DNA of 64,000 nucleotides, from positions 310,001-374,000 of the forward strand of contig NZ_MPZV01000001.1 of assembly GCF_002020355.1 (NCBI RefSeq), written 5' to 3'. Under the pieces are notes generated by a model. That model was not told the DNA's origin, did not search any database, and saw nothing but the letters and a program-made list of their open reading frames with translations. The position numbers and the translations under genes are program-made. How positions within the stretch are numbered: position 1 is the stretch's first letter; each line of letters opens with the position of its first letter. This DNA is from Thioclava sediminum (GTDB taxonomy: Bacteria > Pseudomonadota > Alphaproteobacteria > Rhodobacterales > Rhodobacteraceae). Positions 20,328 through 30,199 of this stretch are shown here, piece after piece.

Positions 20328-21389
20328 CTACGGAATTAGAAGCGACGCATCGCCGTAAGAGAAGAAACGATAGCCCGTCTTAACCGCATGATCGTAAATT
20401 TCGCGTATACGGTCCTGGCCCATCAAAGCCGAGACCAGCATCAGCAGCGTCGATTTCGGCAGGTGGAAATTCGTCATCAGCGCATCGGTGATGCGAAACT
20501 CGAAGCCGGGATAGATGAAGATGTCGGTGGCGTCGCGGAAAGGCACGATATGGCCTTTCGCGCCACCCTCGGCGCGCGCGGCGCTCTCGATCAGGCGCAG
20601 CGCGGTGGTGCCCACGGGAATGACGCGGCCGCCCGCCTGTTTGGTCGCGTTGATCTCGGCCGCCGCCTGTTCGCTCACCTCGCCCCATTCGGCATGCATC
20701 TTGTGGGTGGTGACGTCCTCGACCTTCACCGGCAGGAAGGTGCCCGCGCCGACATGGAGCGTGACTTCGGTGAACTCCACGCCCTTGGCGGCCAACGCCT
20801 CCAGCAGCTCGCGGGTGAAATGCAGGCTGGCGGTCGGAGCCGCGACCGCGCCGGAATGGCGCGCGAAGACGGTCTGGTAATCGCGCTTGTCCTCGTCATC
20901 GGGGGCACGCAGCGCCGCGATATAGGGCGGCAGCGGCATCGCGCCCGCCTCGGCCAGCGCCGCGTCGAAATCCTCGCCCGACAGATTGAAGCTGAGCCGC
21001 AGCTGGCCGTTCTCGATAGCCTCGACCCTGGCCGAGAGCGCGTCGGAGAAGACGATCTCCTCGCCCTCCTTCACCTTGCGCAAAGGCTTGGCCAGCGCCG
21101 ACCATTCGCCGCCCGGTGCGGGTTCCAGAAGCGTCACCTCGACCTTCGCGACCACCTCGCCCTGCGCGCTTTGCCGGGTCCGGGTGCCTGCCAGCCGCGC
21201 CGGGATCACCTTGGTGTTGTTGAGCACCAGCCGGTCGCCGGGGCGGAAGATGTCGATCAGATCGCGCACATGGCGGTCGTGGATCGCATCGCCCTCGGCC
21301 AGCAGCAGCCGCGCCGCATCGCGCGGGCGCGCAGGCCGCGTCGCAATCAGCCCCTCGGGGAGCTCGAAATCGAAATCGTCTAGCTTCAT
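20328..21389 (-). CDS. queA: S-adenosylmethionine:tRNA ribosyltransferase-isomerase
   Basis: 353 residues, the usual QueA length. It begins [18 protein letters not shown] and contains [12 protein letters not shown] and the [15 protein letters not shown] stretch typical of the family. QueA adds the epoxycyclopentane ring from SAM to 7-aminomethyl-7-deazaguanine in tRNA in queuosine synthesis. tgt, the preceding enzyme of the pathway, is also in the window (41993-43120) but not adjacent. It starts 8 bases after the upstream AsmA-like gene. Confidence 0.95.
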   Translation of the reverse strand: MKLDDFDFELPEGLIATRPARPRDAARLLLAEGDAIHDRHVRDLIDIFRPGDRLVLNNTKVIPARLAGTRTRQSAQGEVVAKVEVTLLEPAPGGEWSALAKPLRKVKEGEEIVFSDALSARVEAIENGQLRLSFNLSGEDFDAALAEAGAMPLPPYIAALRAPDDEDKRDYQTVFARHSGAVAAPTASLHFTRELLEALAAKGVEFTEVTLHVGAGTFLPVKVEDVTTHKMHAEWGEVSEQAAAEINATKQAGGRVIPVGTTALRLIESAARAEGGAKGHIVPFRDATDIFIYPGFEFRITDALMTNFHLPKSTLLMLVSALMGQDRIREIYDHAVKTGYRFFSYGDASLLIP

Positions 21390-21397
21390 CGTCAGCC

Positions 21398-24300
21398 TTA
21401 TTCGCTCAGCACCTTGGGCGGCCCCGCCCGGAACAACTCGCGCAGACCGCCCGGCGCGAGCACCGAGAGCGGGTTGATCGAAACCTTCGGCGCATCGGAG
21501 CTTCCGCGCAGCGAGTAGTTGAACCCGAAAAGCCCCTCGCCTTGCTTGGAGATGACCTGACCGATCCCGTTCACGAGATAGAAAGGCGAGATCACGCCCT
21601 TCATGTTCAGTGTCTTCGATTGCGGGTAATAGTTGCCCGTCATCGTCACCCCCATAGAGGCCCCCACGGCGGCGCCCCGTGTGACACTCACCCCGTTGGG
21701 CGTCAAGCGGAAGGCTCCATCGACCGAGCTGAACAGGATGGCATCGCCGCTGAGCTGCTCCAGCAGACCGACGCCCGAGGCCGCCGACAGGAGCGAGGCC
21801 AGAACCGGCGCGTCCTTCACCCGCAGGTTTGCGACCGTGAGCTTGCCGTCATAGCTTTTCTGTCCCAGTGGCGTCAGCACCAGCGCGCCCTGCCCGCCGC
21901 GGGCCTTGGTGAAGATCCCGGTCGCCGCCAGCGCGCGGCCTGCGTCGCGGGTTTGCGCGCGCACCGAGACGCGCCCGCCTGCCGCCGGGATCACCGTGCC
22001 GTCGATCGGCGCGCTGCCGTTCAACTGCCCCTGGAACCGGCCCGAGAGACCGCCCCGCGTGTTGAAATCGCCCCGGAAGCCCGTCAGCGCGATGCCATCC
22101 GTGATCTGCACCCGGTCGAGCGACGCGCTGATCGCCGTGCCGGCACCGCCCGCGCTAGCACCCGCACCACCGCCCAAATCCGCCTTAGCGAGGTCCAGCC
22201 TGCCCGAGGTGACATTCACTTTCGGCGGGCGCGCCTTGCCCTGACCGATCAGATCGACGCTGCCGGAGAACCAGTTGCCGACGCTCAGGCTCGAGAACCG
22301 CGCCCGGTTCAGCCCGCCGCCCTTGTTCAAGGTGATGTCGCCCTGCGTCTTCAGCCCCGCAGCACTCAGCGACAGGCTGTCGACCTGCGGCGGAGCGCCA
22401 AGCGTGCCGGACATTTTCAGATCGCCCGCACTGCCCGGCGCTTTGCTCCAGCCGATTTCCGGGATCGACAGGCGGATCCCCTGCAACGCGCTCGCGAAGG
22501 TGAACCGCGTCGGTTGATCCTTGCGCAAATCAAGCGCGATACGGCCCTTACCCGAACCGCGCACCATGCCGTTGGGCAGCGCGATCCCCAGCCGTTCGAG
22601 CCCATCGGGGCTGACATCGACCGTGCCCGCGACCTCAGAACGCCCCTTGTTCTCGGGCCCGAATTTCTGCGTCCAGGCGGCATCGAACCCGACACCGGAC
22701 AGAGTGCCCTTGCCCGAGATCGTCATCCCTTGGGGATCGGCCTTCAGCGTCAACAAATCGGACCGCAGCGACCGGTCGGGAACCAGCGTGTCGCTTTTCA
22801 CCTCGGTCAGCCGGGCGGTCACGTCGAAATCGATCTCATCCTGCGGCACATTGGGCTTCAGCGGCAAGCGGATCACCGAGCGCGCCTCGGCCCAGCCCTG
22901 CGCCACATCGGTGCTCATGCCCGCCTTGCTGAGGAATTCGAATGGCGGCTGATCGAGCAGCGACAGGGCCGCCGGGATCGGCGAGCGCGTCATCAGCGTG
23001 ACCTTCGCCGGAGCGGGCTTGATGCGGATATCGGGCACGATGAGCGACGAGCCCGTCACCTCGATGCGCCCGCCCGACGGCGCGGTCACATGCCCCTCCT
23101 CGACCTTGAGCGCCTGCCGCGTGTCGATGATCGTGGCAAAACCTCGGCCCTGCTGCACGGGCGGCAGGGTCTTGATGATCCGCACATCCGCGCCTCGGAA
23201 CTCATAGCCGAGCGCCAGTTTAGGCTGCGCGCCCGGCACCAGCCGCAGCGCCACGCGGGCATTGCGCAACTGGCCCGTGGTCACGTTCTTCTCAAGCCAT
23301 TCGCGGGTCTTCGGCACGACCGCCGGCGGCCAGAGCGCGAGCAGCTTGGTCTGGTCGATCTGGTCGATCCCGGCATCGAGCGCGACTTTCCAGCCGTCCT
23401 TTTCCGCGCTGACCTTGCCGCTCGCCGAGATCGTCGTGTCGCCCTGGTCGTTGAGTTCCAGCTGGCCGATATCGATGCGGAACGGATCGAGGTTCAGCCG
23501 GAAATCGACCGCGCCTTGTGCGAATTGCACCGGGCTCTCGAACAGGCCCGCCGGATCGAGCTGCAGATCAGAAATCGCGATCTGGCCGACGATCTTCTGC
23601 GGCACCCCGCCTTCGAGATCGCGCAGATAGGTGTGGCCCGCCGCTTTCAGGCGCAGCGCCCGGCTGTTGAGCGAAAGCGTCGAGACCTCGACGCGCTGCC
23701 GTTTCGGATCGTAGTTGAGATAAAGCTTGCCGTTCTCGATCGGGATCGGGTTCACGCCCTCATTGGGCCGGATCGCGCCGCGCCCGATCTCGAGCATCGC
23801 GTTCATCCCGGTCAGCTCGCCCTTGTCGTTGAGCCCCGAACGCAGTGCCCCTGAGATCGGCGCATCGAGCACGCCGAGCGCCGCGAGCGCCGGGGCCTGA
23901 ACCGCCAGATCGCGCGCCGGAAGCGCAGTCACCGCGGCCCCGAAACTGGCTTCACGGCTGGCTTTCTGCGTGGTCATCGACAGCGCGACCTGCGCCGGTT
24001 TCGTCTGCCCGCTGCCCAGATCGAACCCCAGCGCGACCGAGATTTCACTGTCGCTTTGAGTCAGCTTGAAGCGGCCATCGGTGACCTTCCAGAGCCGGTC
24101 GAGCCGCTCGTCCATCAGCCGGATTTGCAGGTCTTCCGCGCTGATCTGCTGCAGCCGGGACAGCGCCGGAACCTCAAGAGTTTTTTCAAAGGTCTCAATG
24201 AGATCGGAAGCGTTGTTCAAGTCGATATTGGCGAAGCGATTGCCGCCACCGAAATCGAGATCCAGATTGCCGTCGGGCAGACGATGCAGCGACAGGCTCG

Positions 24301-24793
24301 CCCCGCGCAGCCGAAACGAGCGCGGCTCTATCCGCCCGCGCAGCAAAGGCTCCGCCCAGAGCGTCATGCGCAATTCCGGCAGGACCGCGATCGGCAGACC
24401 CGAGGGCCGCTCCAGCCGCACCGTGTTCAGTCGGATCCGGGGGCGGATGCCGTCGTCGATGTAAAGATCGATCCCGCCGGACAGCCGGACCCGCATCTGG
24501 CCTTGCAAGGCGTCATTTGCGCGGGTCTCGATGCGCGCGACGATCCATTGCGGCACGGCGACCGCGCGATGCGTGATGACAAGAAAGGCGCCGGCAGCCA
24601 CGCCCCCAAGAAACAGGAAGCTGAGAACAAGAAGCAGACCGGTGCGGGCACGGCGGCCACGGCTCACCGGCGTCTCTGTCCCGGGCTGGGTCTCGGCTTC
24701 GGATTTGGGCGTCTCGGCATCGCTCAACGACGCATCGCTCGCCCTCTCGGGCGTGCCGGACGTTTCGCGACTATCGGGACGCTGTCTCTCCAT
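21398..24793 (-). CDS. AsmA-like/DUF3971 envelope protein
   Basis: 1131 residues. A cytoplasmic, acidic N-terminus of about 48 residues is followed by one membrane helix (about 49-75), then a very long periplasmic part rich in beta-strand patterns. Repeated stretches such as [18 protein letters not shown] and the C-terminal [14 protein letters not shown] are typical of the YhdP/AsmA group. Such proteins are bridge-like and are implicated in phospholipid movement to the outer membrane. A role in lipid transport here is inferred from the family only. queA follows 8 bases after its stop. Confidence 0.75.
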   Translation of the reverse strand: MERQRPDSRETSGTPERASDASLSDAETPKSEAETQPGTETPVSRGRRARTGLLLVLSFLFLGGVAAGAFLVITHRAVAVPQWIVARIETRANDALQGQMRVRLSGGIDLYIDDGIRPRIRLNTVRLERPSGLPIAVLPELRMTLWAEPLLRGRIEPRSFRLRGASLSLHRLPDGNLDLDFGGGNRFANIDLNNASDLIETFEKTLEVPALSRLQQISAEDLQIRLMDERLDRLWKVTDGRFKLTQSDSEISVALGFDLGSGQTKPAQVALSMTTQKASREASFGAAVTALPARDLAVQAPALAALGVLDAPISGALRSGLNDKGELTGMNAMLEIGRGAIRPNEGVNPIPIENGKLYLNYDPKRQRVEVSTLSLNSRALRLKAAGHTYLRDLEGGVPQKIVGQIAISDLQLDPAGLFESPVQFAQGAVDFRLNLDPFRIDIGQLELNDQGDTTISASGKVSAEKDGWKVALDAGIDQIDQTKLLALWPPAVVPKTREWLEKNVTTGQLRNARVALRLVPGAQPKLALGYEFRGADVRIIKTLPPVQQGRGFATIIDTRQALKVEEGHVTAPSGGRIEVTGSSLIVPDIRIKPAPAKVTLMTRSPIPAALSLLDQPPFEFLSKAGMSTDVAQGWAEARSVIRLPLKPNVPQDEIDFDVTARLTEVKSDTLVPDRSLRSDLLTLKADPQGMTISGKGTLSGVGFDAAWTQKFGPENKGRSEVAGTVDVSPDGLERLGIALPNGMVRGSGKGRIALDLRKDQPTRFTFASALQGIRLSIPEIGWSKAPGSAGDLKMSGTLGAPPQVDSLSLSAAGLKTQGDITLNKGGGLNRARFSSLSVGNWFSGSVDLIGQGKARPPKVNVTSGRLDLAKADLGGGAGASAGGAGTAISASLDRVQITDGIALTGFRGDFNTRGGLSGRFQGQLNGSAPIDGTVIPAAGGRVSVRAQTRDAGRALAATGIFTKARGGQGALVLTPLGQKSYDGKLTVANLRVKDAPVLASLLSAASGVGLLEQLSGDAILFSSVDGAFRLTPNGVSVTRGAAVGASMGVTMTGNYYPQSKTLNMKGVISPFYLVNGIGQVISKQGEGLFGFNYSLRGSSDAPKVSINPLSVLAPGGLRELFRAGPPKVLSE

Positions 24794-24972
24794 ACCGTTC
24801 GTCTTGCGCCCTTTGGATCGGGGCTTTTTCTCCCTCGGCGGCGGCGCGTGCCGACCCCGTCTCTTATGCCGGGCCCACCGCGCGCGGTCTTGCCCGGGTC
24901 TCCTGCCTCGTGGTTAAGTCTCGCGCAACCGGGCGTGGAAAGTAAGCCCCGAAACTGCAAGGAGGTTCCCCA

Positions 24973-25476
24973 ATGATCGAGACAGGCGAAAAAGCGCCGG
25001 AGTTCACCCTTCCCGCTACGGGCGGCAAGAGCTTCGAAACGCTCGGAAATCCGATCACGGAAGACGGCAATCTGACACTGTCGGCCTTTGCCGGCCGTCG
25101 GGTCGTGCTGTATTTCTACCCCAAGGACAACACGCCCGGCTGCACCACCGAGGCGCTCGATTTCACCCGGCTCGCCCCGGATTTCGCCGAGGCCGGCGTC
25201 GTCGTCATCGGCATTTCGAAAGACAGCCTGAAGAAGCACGAGAATTTCTGCGCCAAGCATGATCTGGGCATCTATCTCGCCTCGGATGATGGTGGCGAGA
25301 CCTGCGAAAGCTATGGCGTCTGGGCCGAAAAATCGATGTATGGCAAAACCTTCTGGGGCATTGTTCGCGCGACTTTCCTGATCGGCGCGGACGGCAACGT
25401 CGCGCGGGTTTGGCCGAAAGTGAAAGTCAAAGGCCACGCCGAAGAGGTGCTCGAAGCCGCCCGCGACCTGGGCTGA
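24973..25476 (+). CDS. Thiol peroxidase, PrxQ/BCP-type peroxiredoxin
   Basis: 167 residues. The peroxidatic cysteine is C57 in DNTPGCTTEAL. The cysteine five positions later found in E. coli BCP is replaced by L62, but C93 lies 36 residues downstream, the spacing of the resolving cysteine of Xylella PrxQ (C47/C83). So it is probably an atypical 2-Cys enzyme with its resolving cysteine in helix 3. It reduces H2O2 and lipid hydroperoxides using thioredoxin. AAGGAGG precedes the start. Confidence 0.9.
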   Translation: MIETGEKAPEFTLPATGGKSFETLGNPITEDGNLTLSAFAGRRVVLYFYPKDNTPGCTTEALDFTRLAPDFAEAGVVVIGISKDSLKKHENFCAKHDLGIYLASDDGGETCESYGVWAEKSMYGKTFWGIVRATFLIGADGNVARVWPKVKVKGHAEEVLEAARDLG

Positions 25477-25840
25477 GCCGCCCCTCGGGCGCAGCGCCCC
25501 GCATGGCACCCCGGCGGGCGACAGATTTCGCGCCGCGGGGGCGTCGTGCGGCGCGCGCCCATCGGCAAGTGCGGATCACACCAACGTGACGCCCAGATGA
25601 CCAGCTGGGACGAAACCGCCGGGCCACCCTCCCTTTTGGGCAGAAAACCGCTCATACCGCGCGCGCGAGGGAACCGTGACCAAATGCGAGGGGGAAAGAG
25701 GTTGCCCGGACCTGCCCCCCTTGGTAATCCCATTGCTCAAGGGCGGAGGACTTATCCACAAGCAGGACGGGTGCGCCGCCGCAAGTGACGTGCGGCCCCG
25801 TGGCCGCGCTTGATCCGCAACAAACACAGGACCGACCGGC
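25477..25840. other. Intergenic region without a gene; contains one perfect DnaA box (25752-25760)
   Basis: This 364-base stretch has no convincing ORF; the only long one (25546-25788) has no good ribosome site and an odd composition. It contains one exact DnaA box, TTATCCACA, at 25752-25760, 81 bases before the M23 peptidase start. A single box is not an origin; it could make the downstream genes respond to DnaA, or be chance. The rest is GC-rich with short palindromes. Confidence 0.45.
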
Positions 25841-27157
25841 TTGCCTAGACGCATTCTCGACCGCCTGAACACCCGTCTCGAGCGCATCCTGCCCGAACAG
25901 CGGCTGTTTCTGAAATCAGACAGCGCCACGCGGTTCGTCCGACTGCGCCCCCTCACCCAAGCGAGTGTACTGGCGATCGGCGCAGGCGTGTTCGTGTGGT
26001 CGATGGCCGCAACCTCGATGCTCTTCATCGACGGGATTTCCTCCGGCGGGGCCGAGCAGAACGACAAGGTTGCGAAACTCGCCTTCGAGCGTCGCCTCGA
26101 CGCGCTCTCGCAAGAGCGCGACGCCCGCGCCGCCGAAGCCCTTGCCGCACAGGACCGTTTCCAGACCGCCCTCGAGCAGGTCTCGAAGATGCAATCCACG
26201 CTGCTCGCCTCGGAAGAGCGCAAGCGCGAGCTGGAAACCGGGATCGGCGTGATCCAGGCCACCCTGCGCCGCACCATGGACGAGCGCGACACCGCCCGGC
26301 TCGCGTTGGCCAAGGCCGAGGGCAAAGGCCCAGACGCGGGTCCGACGCCGATCGCCCGCGCCGAGGACATGGAAAAGACGGTCGATATGCTGTCCACCGC
26401 GCTCGGCGAGACCGCGAAGGAACGCGACACGGCGAATGCCGATGCCAAGACCGCGCAGCTGCAGATGGACAAGATCGCCCTGCAGAAGCGTCTCCTCGAA
26501 CAGCGCAACGACGAAATCTTCACCACGCTCGAAGGGGCGGTGAAAATCTCGATGGAGCCGCTCGACAAGGTCTTCAAACAGGCCGGCATGGACCCCGATC
26601 ACGTCCTCAAGGAAATCAAACGGGGCTATTCGGGCACCGGCGGGCCGCTCTCGCCGATCTCGCTCTCGACCAAGGGCACGGCCGATCTCGATGGCGACAC
26701 CGCGCGCGCCGAGAACATCCTGCGCAAGCTCGACGAGATGAACATGTATCGCATCGCCGTCGACAAGCTGCCCTTCTCGATGCCCGTGAAGGCGCATTTC
26801 CGCTTCTCGTCGCCCTTCGGCTGGCGCTGGGGCCGGATGCATGAGGGCGTCGATATGGCCGCCCCGATCGGCACCAAGGTCTATGCTCCTGCCGATGGCG
26901 TCGTGATCGCCGCCGAGCACGAGCGTGGCTACGGCAATATCGTCAAGATCCGCCACGAGTTCGGCATCACCACCCGCTACGGCCACCTCAACAAATTCCA
27001 CGTGAAAGTCGGGCAAAAAGTGTCGCAAGGCGAGTGGATTGCTGATATGGGCAATACCGGACACTCCACGGGACCGCATCTGCACTACGAGATCCGGCTC
27101 GGAGGCAAGCCAATTAACCCGATGACCTTCATCAAGGCTGGTAAGAATGTTTTCTAA
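25841..27157 (+). CDS. M23 family (LytM-type) peptidoglycan endopeptidase
   Basis: 438 residues from a TTG start at 25841; an in-frame TGA at 25811 and the lack of any ATG before the membrane segment leave little choice. One membrane helix (about 38-62) precedes a coiled coil to about 190. The C-terminal peptidase domain has the zinc motif H334-x3-D338 and H413-L-H415, so it should be active. It acts in the periplasm on peptide crosslinks. It overlaps the bactofilin gene by 11 bases; M23 peptidase-bactofilin pairs are known to shape cells in several bacteria. Confidence 0.88.
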   Translation: MPRRILDRLNTRLERILPEQRLFLKSDSATRFVRLRPLTQASVLAIGAGVFVWSMAATSMLFIDGISSGGAEQNDKVAKLAFERRLDALSQERDARAAEALAAQDRFQTALEQVSKMQSTLLASEERKRELETGIGVIQATLRRTMDERDTARLALAKAEGKGPDAGPTPIARAEDMEKTVDMLSTALGETAKERDTANADAKTAQLQMDKIALQKRLLEQRNDEIFTTLEGAVKISMEPLDKVFKQAGMDPDHVLKEIKRGYSGTGGPLSPISLSTKGTADLDGDTARAENILRKLDEMNMYRIAVDKLPFSMPVKAHFRFSSPFGWRWGRMHEGVDMAAPIGTKVYAPADGVVIAAEHERGYGNIVKIRHEFGITTRYGHLNKFHVKVGQKVSQGEWIADMGNTGHSTGPHLHYEIRLGGKPINPMTFIKAGKNVF

Positions 27158-27692
27158 ATCGAAAATCCATGAACCGGGCCCCAAGGCCGACGGCGACAAG
27201 CCCAAAACCGGTGAGAGCTCGACCACTCCGAGCCGCCCGACGTCCAGCTCGAGCGACTACACGCCGAGCGCCGCGCCGCGCTCGAAGCCCGCACCCTCGG
27301 TTCTCTCCTCGGATCTGACCATCACCGGCAACGTCAAGACGACCGGCGACATCCAGATCGAAGGCACCGTCGAAGGCGACATCCGCGCCCATCTGCTGAC
27401 CGTCGGCGAAAGCGCCACGATCAAGGGTGAGATCATGGCGGACGACGTCGTGGTCAACGGCCGCGTCGTGGGCCGTGTGCGCGGCCTGAAGGTGCGCCTG
27501 ACCTCGACCGCGCGCGTCGAAGGCGACATCATCCACAAGACCATCGCCATCGAAAGCGGTGCGCATTTCGAAGGTTCGGTGCAGCGTCAGGACGACCCGC
27601 TGCAAACTGGTCAGGGCACGCGGAAACTCGCGCCCCCGGCCTCCGAGACCGCCGCCGCAGCGCCGGCGCCGACGGGGTCGGAACAGAAATAA
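27147..27692 (+). CDS. Bactofilin
   Basis: 181 residues. A disordered Ser/Pro/Lys-rich head (about 1-50) is followed by the bactofilin beta-helix (about 55-145), with repeats such as GDIQIEGTVEGDIRA and VVVNGRVVGRVRG, and a Pro/Ala-rich tail. Bactofilins polymerise without nucleotide and place peptidoglycan enzymes. The overlap with the M23 gene indicates coupled translation and a joint role in local cell wall remodelling. A GC stem and T-rich stretch at 27716-27745 probably ends the transcript. Confidence 0.92.
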   Translation: MFSKSKIHEPGPKADGDKPKTGESSTTPSRPTSSSSDYTPSAAPRSKPAPSVLSSDLTITGNVKTTGDIQIEGTVEGDIRAHLLTVGESATIKGEIMADDVVVNGRVVGRVRGLKVRLTSTARVEGDIIHKTIAIESGAHFEGSVQRQDDPLQTGQGTRKLAPPASETAAAAPAPTGSEQK

Positions 27693-27775
27693 AATCAGGC
27701 GATAGCCAGAGCAGGAGGGGCGGCCGATCGGGTCGCCCTTTTATTTTGCGCCGGTACATGCGGCGAGGCGGGCAA

Positions 27776-27909
27776 CAGGGGCGCTGCCCCTCTTCGCATC
27801 CGCGAATTCACCCCGGGATATTTCGACCAAGCCGAAAACACGGGATATTCTTTCGGCTTGGCGGAAATATCCCGGGGGGCGCGCGCAGCGCGGGGGGCAG
27901 AGCCCCCCT
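27776..27909. repeat. Symmetric CCCGGGATATTT element, full copy 1 (with terminator hairpin)
   Basis: The order is: CAGGGGCGCTGCCCC, CCCCGGGATATTT (27811-27823), a hairpin (27827-27837 with 27851-27861), AAATATCCCGGGG (27865-27877), a GCGC-rich part, then GGGGGGCAGAGCCCCCC to about 27908. The whole forms a long imperfect inverted repeat. Here it fills the gap between the converging bactofilin and dctM genes (27693-28011), which holds no gene. Other copies: 41124-41260 (full) and 58073-58120 (half). Confidence 0.85.
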
Positions 27910-28011
27910 AGACCTACCCTCATAGAAAAGCGCGCCGCGTGGGAGTGCCACGGGCGCGCCAGGTCAGAATGGCGGGGCAATCGGGCCGGGTCGGCCCCTG
28001 CCCCGCGCGGT

Positions 28012-29400
28012 TTATTTCACGACCGTCTCCGGCCCCATCGCCATCGTCGGCAGCCAAGTCGACAGGAATGGCACATAGGTGACCAGGATCAGGAAGACGA
28101 AGAGCACGGCGAGGAAGGGCGCGGCCGCTTTCACGACCCGCATGATCGGCATCCCCGCCACCCCGGAAGTCACGAACAGGTTTAGCCCCACCGGTGGCGT
28201 GATCATCCCGATCTCCATGTTCACCACCATAATGATGCCGAGATGGATCGGATCGACGCCCAGCTCGATCGCGATCGGGAAGACCAGCGGCGCGACGATC
28301 AGGATCAGGCCCGAGGGTTCCATGAACTGGCCGCCGATCAGCAGGATGATGTTGACGATCACGAGGAACATGATCTTGCCCAGACCCGCACCAAGCAAGG
28401 CCTCGGTGATCTTCTGCGGGATCTGCTCGTCGGTCAGGACGTGCTTCAGGATCAGCGCATTGGCGATGATGAACATCAGCGTGATGGTCAGCTTGCCCGC
28501 CTCGAACAGCGTATCGCGCGTGCCCCTGTGCCAGATCGCGGTGAAGATCGCCTGCGGCTTCTTCAGAAGCGAGGTTTTCTGCTCGCCCTCGTCGAGCGGG
28601 CCCATGTCGCGATAGATGAAGTTCGCGACGAACCACGCATAGACGGCGGCGACGGCAGCGGCCTCGGTGGGGGTGAAGATGCCGCCGGTGATGCCGGGAA
28701 TGCCGTAGAGGCCGACCATGATGATCGCGATCAGCATCAGGCCCCAGAACGCGTCGACGAAGCTTGCGGCGACTTCGCCCCAGCCTTGCCACTCGCCTTT
28801 CGGCAGGTTGCGCTTGATCGCGAAGAACAGGATCGTGGCCATCAGCATCACGCCCGCCAGAAGGCCCGGAATGACGCCCGCGAGGAACATCCGGCCCACC
28901 GATACGTCGGTCGCCGAAGCATAGACCACCATCACGATCGACGGCGGGATCAGGATGCCGAGCGTGCCCGCGTTACAGATCACGCCAGCGGCGAAATCCT
29001 TCGAGTAGCCCACCTGCCGCATCGCCGCGATGACGATGGAGCCGATGGCGACCACGGTCGCGGGCGACGAGCCCGAAAGCGCGGCGAACAGCATACAGGC
29101 GAAGACGCCCGCGATGGCCAGACCGCCCGGCAGGTGGCCCACCACGGCGATGGCGAAGCGGATGATGCGCTGCGCCACCCCGCCCGTCGACATGAAGCTC
29201 GAGGCGAGGATGAAGAACGGGATCGCCAGCAGCGTCGCGTGGTTGTCCATCGCGTCGTAGAGCGACTGGGCGATGGAGGCGAGCGAGGCGTCCGAGAAGA
29301 TCAGCAGGAACAGCGTCGACGCGAGACCCAGAGAGACCGCGATCGGCACGCCGATCAGCATGAAGCCGATCACCATCACGAAAAGGAACAGGATATCCAT
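28012..29400 (-). CDS. dctM: TRAP transporter large permease (DctM)
   Basis: 462 residues, about 12-13 membrane segments, full family length (430-470). The family stretches GASPATVVAIGSI-like (SGSSPATVVAIGSIV), ICNAGTLGILIPPSIVM and FMEPSGLILIVAPLVFP are visible. It is the Na+-coupled membrane subunit that imports dicarboxylates delivered by DctP. It begins 3 bases after the dctQ stop. Confidence 0.92.
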   Translation of the reverse strand: MDILFLFVMVIGFMLIGVPIAVSLGLASTLFLLIFSDASLASIAQSLYDAMDNHATLLAIPFFILASSFMSTGGVAQRIIRFAIAVVGHLPGGLAIAGVFACMLFAALSGSSPATVVAIGSIVIAAMRQVGYSKDFAAGVICNAGTLGILIPPSIVMVVYASATDVSVGRMFLAGVIPGLLAGVMLMATILFFAIKRNLPKGEWQGWGEVAASFVDAFWGLMLIAIIMVGLYGIPGITGGIFTPTEAAAVAAVYAWFVANFIYRDMGPLDEGEQKTSLLKKPQAIFTAIWHRGTRDTLFEAGKLTITLMFIIANALILKHVLTDEQIPQKITEALLGAGLGKIMFLVIVNIILLIGGQFMEPSGLILIVAPLVFPIAIELGVDPIHLGIIMVVNMEIGMITPPVGLNLFVTSGVAGMPIMRVVKAAAPFLAVLFVFLILVTYVPFLSTWLPTMAMGPETVVK

Positions 29401-29403
29401 GCC

Positions 29404-30087
29404 TCAGTCACCCTTGTTGATATGGGCCACGTCGGCCACTTGGTCTTCGGCTTCGTGGCTCACGATCAGCGCCGCGCGGCTGCCCACGGCGACCCCGATT
29501 GCCGCCTGCACGAAGCGGATCAGCAGAAGCGTCACGCCGATCGGCAGGATCAGGTAAGGGATGAAGCGCGGCAGTTTGTCATAGGCCTCGCCCATGTTGA
29601 ACCGATCCCCCAGCCAGACGGCGAGCCAATGCGCGATCGGCACCTGATCGGTCTCGTAGAAGGCGCGATCGCGGGTGTCCTGAAAGCCCGTCGGGAACCA
29701 GCGGCCCGAGGTCTGATCGAAGCCCGCGAAGGGGGCCCAGTAATCCCATGCGCCTTTCAGCAGCAGCACCGCGTAGAGAATGCACAGGCCCGCCGCGACG
29801 AGGCTCATGGCCTTACGCGGCCCTGGGCGCAGCATGTTGATGATCGCGTCGACGCCGAGATGCGCGGTCACTTTCACCGCGTAGCTCATGCCCAGCAGAA
29901 CCAGCCAGGCGAAGAGGATCAACGTCGTCTCCAGCCCCCAGATCAGCGAGGAGTTGAAGACGTAGCGCAGCACGACATTGACGAAGGTGATCACGGTCAT
30001 CGTGCCGAGGATCAACGCAATCAGCGTCTCCTCCAGATGATGGATCGCCCGCGAAAACCCGTTGCGCGGCTCATAGCGCTGGCTCAT
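29404..30087 (-). CDS. dctQ: TRAP transporter small permease (DctQ)
   Basis: 227 residues with four membrane segments (about 25-45, 55-75, 95-115, 175-200). The LEETLIALILGTMTVITFVN start and LFAWLVLLGMSYAVK stretch are typical. A larger than usual loop (about 115-170) lies between segments 3 and 4, as in DctQ of the long type. It forms the membrane complex with DctM. Confidence 0.9.
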   Translation of the reverse strand: MSQRYEPRNGFSRAIHHLEETLIALILGTMTVITFVNVVLRYVFNSSLIWGLETTLILFAWLVLLGMSYAVKVTAHLGVDAIINMLRPGPRKAMSLVAAGLCILYAVLLLKGAWDYWAPFAGFDQTSGRWFPTGFQDTRDRAFYETDQVPIAHWLAVWLGDRFNMGEAYDKLPRFIPYLILPIGVTLLLIRFVQAAIGVAVGSRAALIVSHEAEDQVADVAHINKGD

Positions 30088-30121
30088 GGCTCACTCCGGT
30101 CTGAGGTCGAGAGTTGAAAGT

Positions 30122-30155
30122 GGCGCGCGCGGATATGTGGGGGGCCGCGCGCGCC
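30122..30155 (-). promoter_or_regulatory. Intra-operon hairpin between dctP and dctQ
   Basis: A perfect 11-bp stem (30122-30132 with 30145-30155) lies in the 112-base gap after dctP. There is no T-run after it on the minus strand, so it more likely protects the 3' end of a dctP message than stops transcription. The effect would be more binding protein than membrane subunits. Confidence 0.55.
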
Positions 30156-30199
30156 GTGAGATCGGGCAACGAGTGGGGGTCGTCGCCCGTCCGTTCGGA

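Noticed and set aside
21542-23854. 770-codon plus-strand frame opposite the AsmA-like gene
   Set aside because: Arg/Ala/Asp-rich shadow without domains; the minus-strand protein has a sensible membrane helix and family pattern.
25752-25760. Replication origin
   Set aside because: Only one DnaA box, no AT-rich unwinding region and no dnaA, parAB or repABC genes nearby.
25546-25788. 80-codon frame between the peroxiredoxin and M23 genes
   Set aside because: No ribosome site, no domain and Arg/Pro/Gly-rich; looks like chance coding.
28243-30117. 624-codon plus-strand frame opposite dctM and dctQ
   Set aside because: Composition is extreme in Asp/His/Arg/Gln, as expected for the reverse complement of membrane protein codons.
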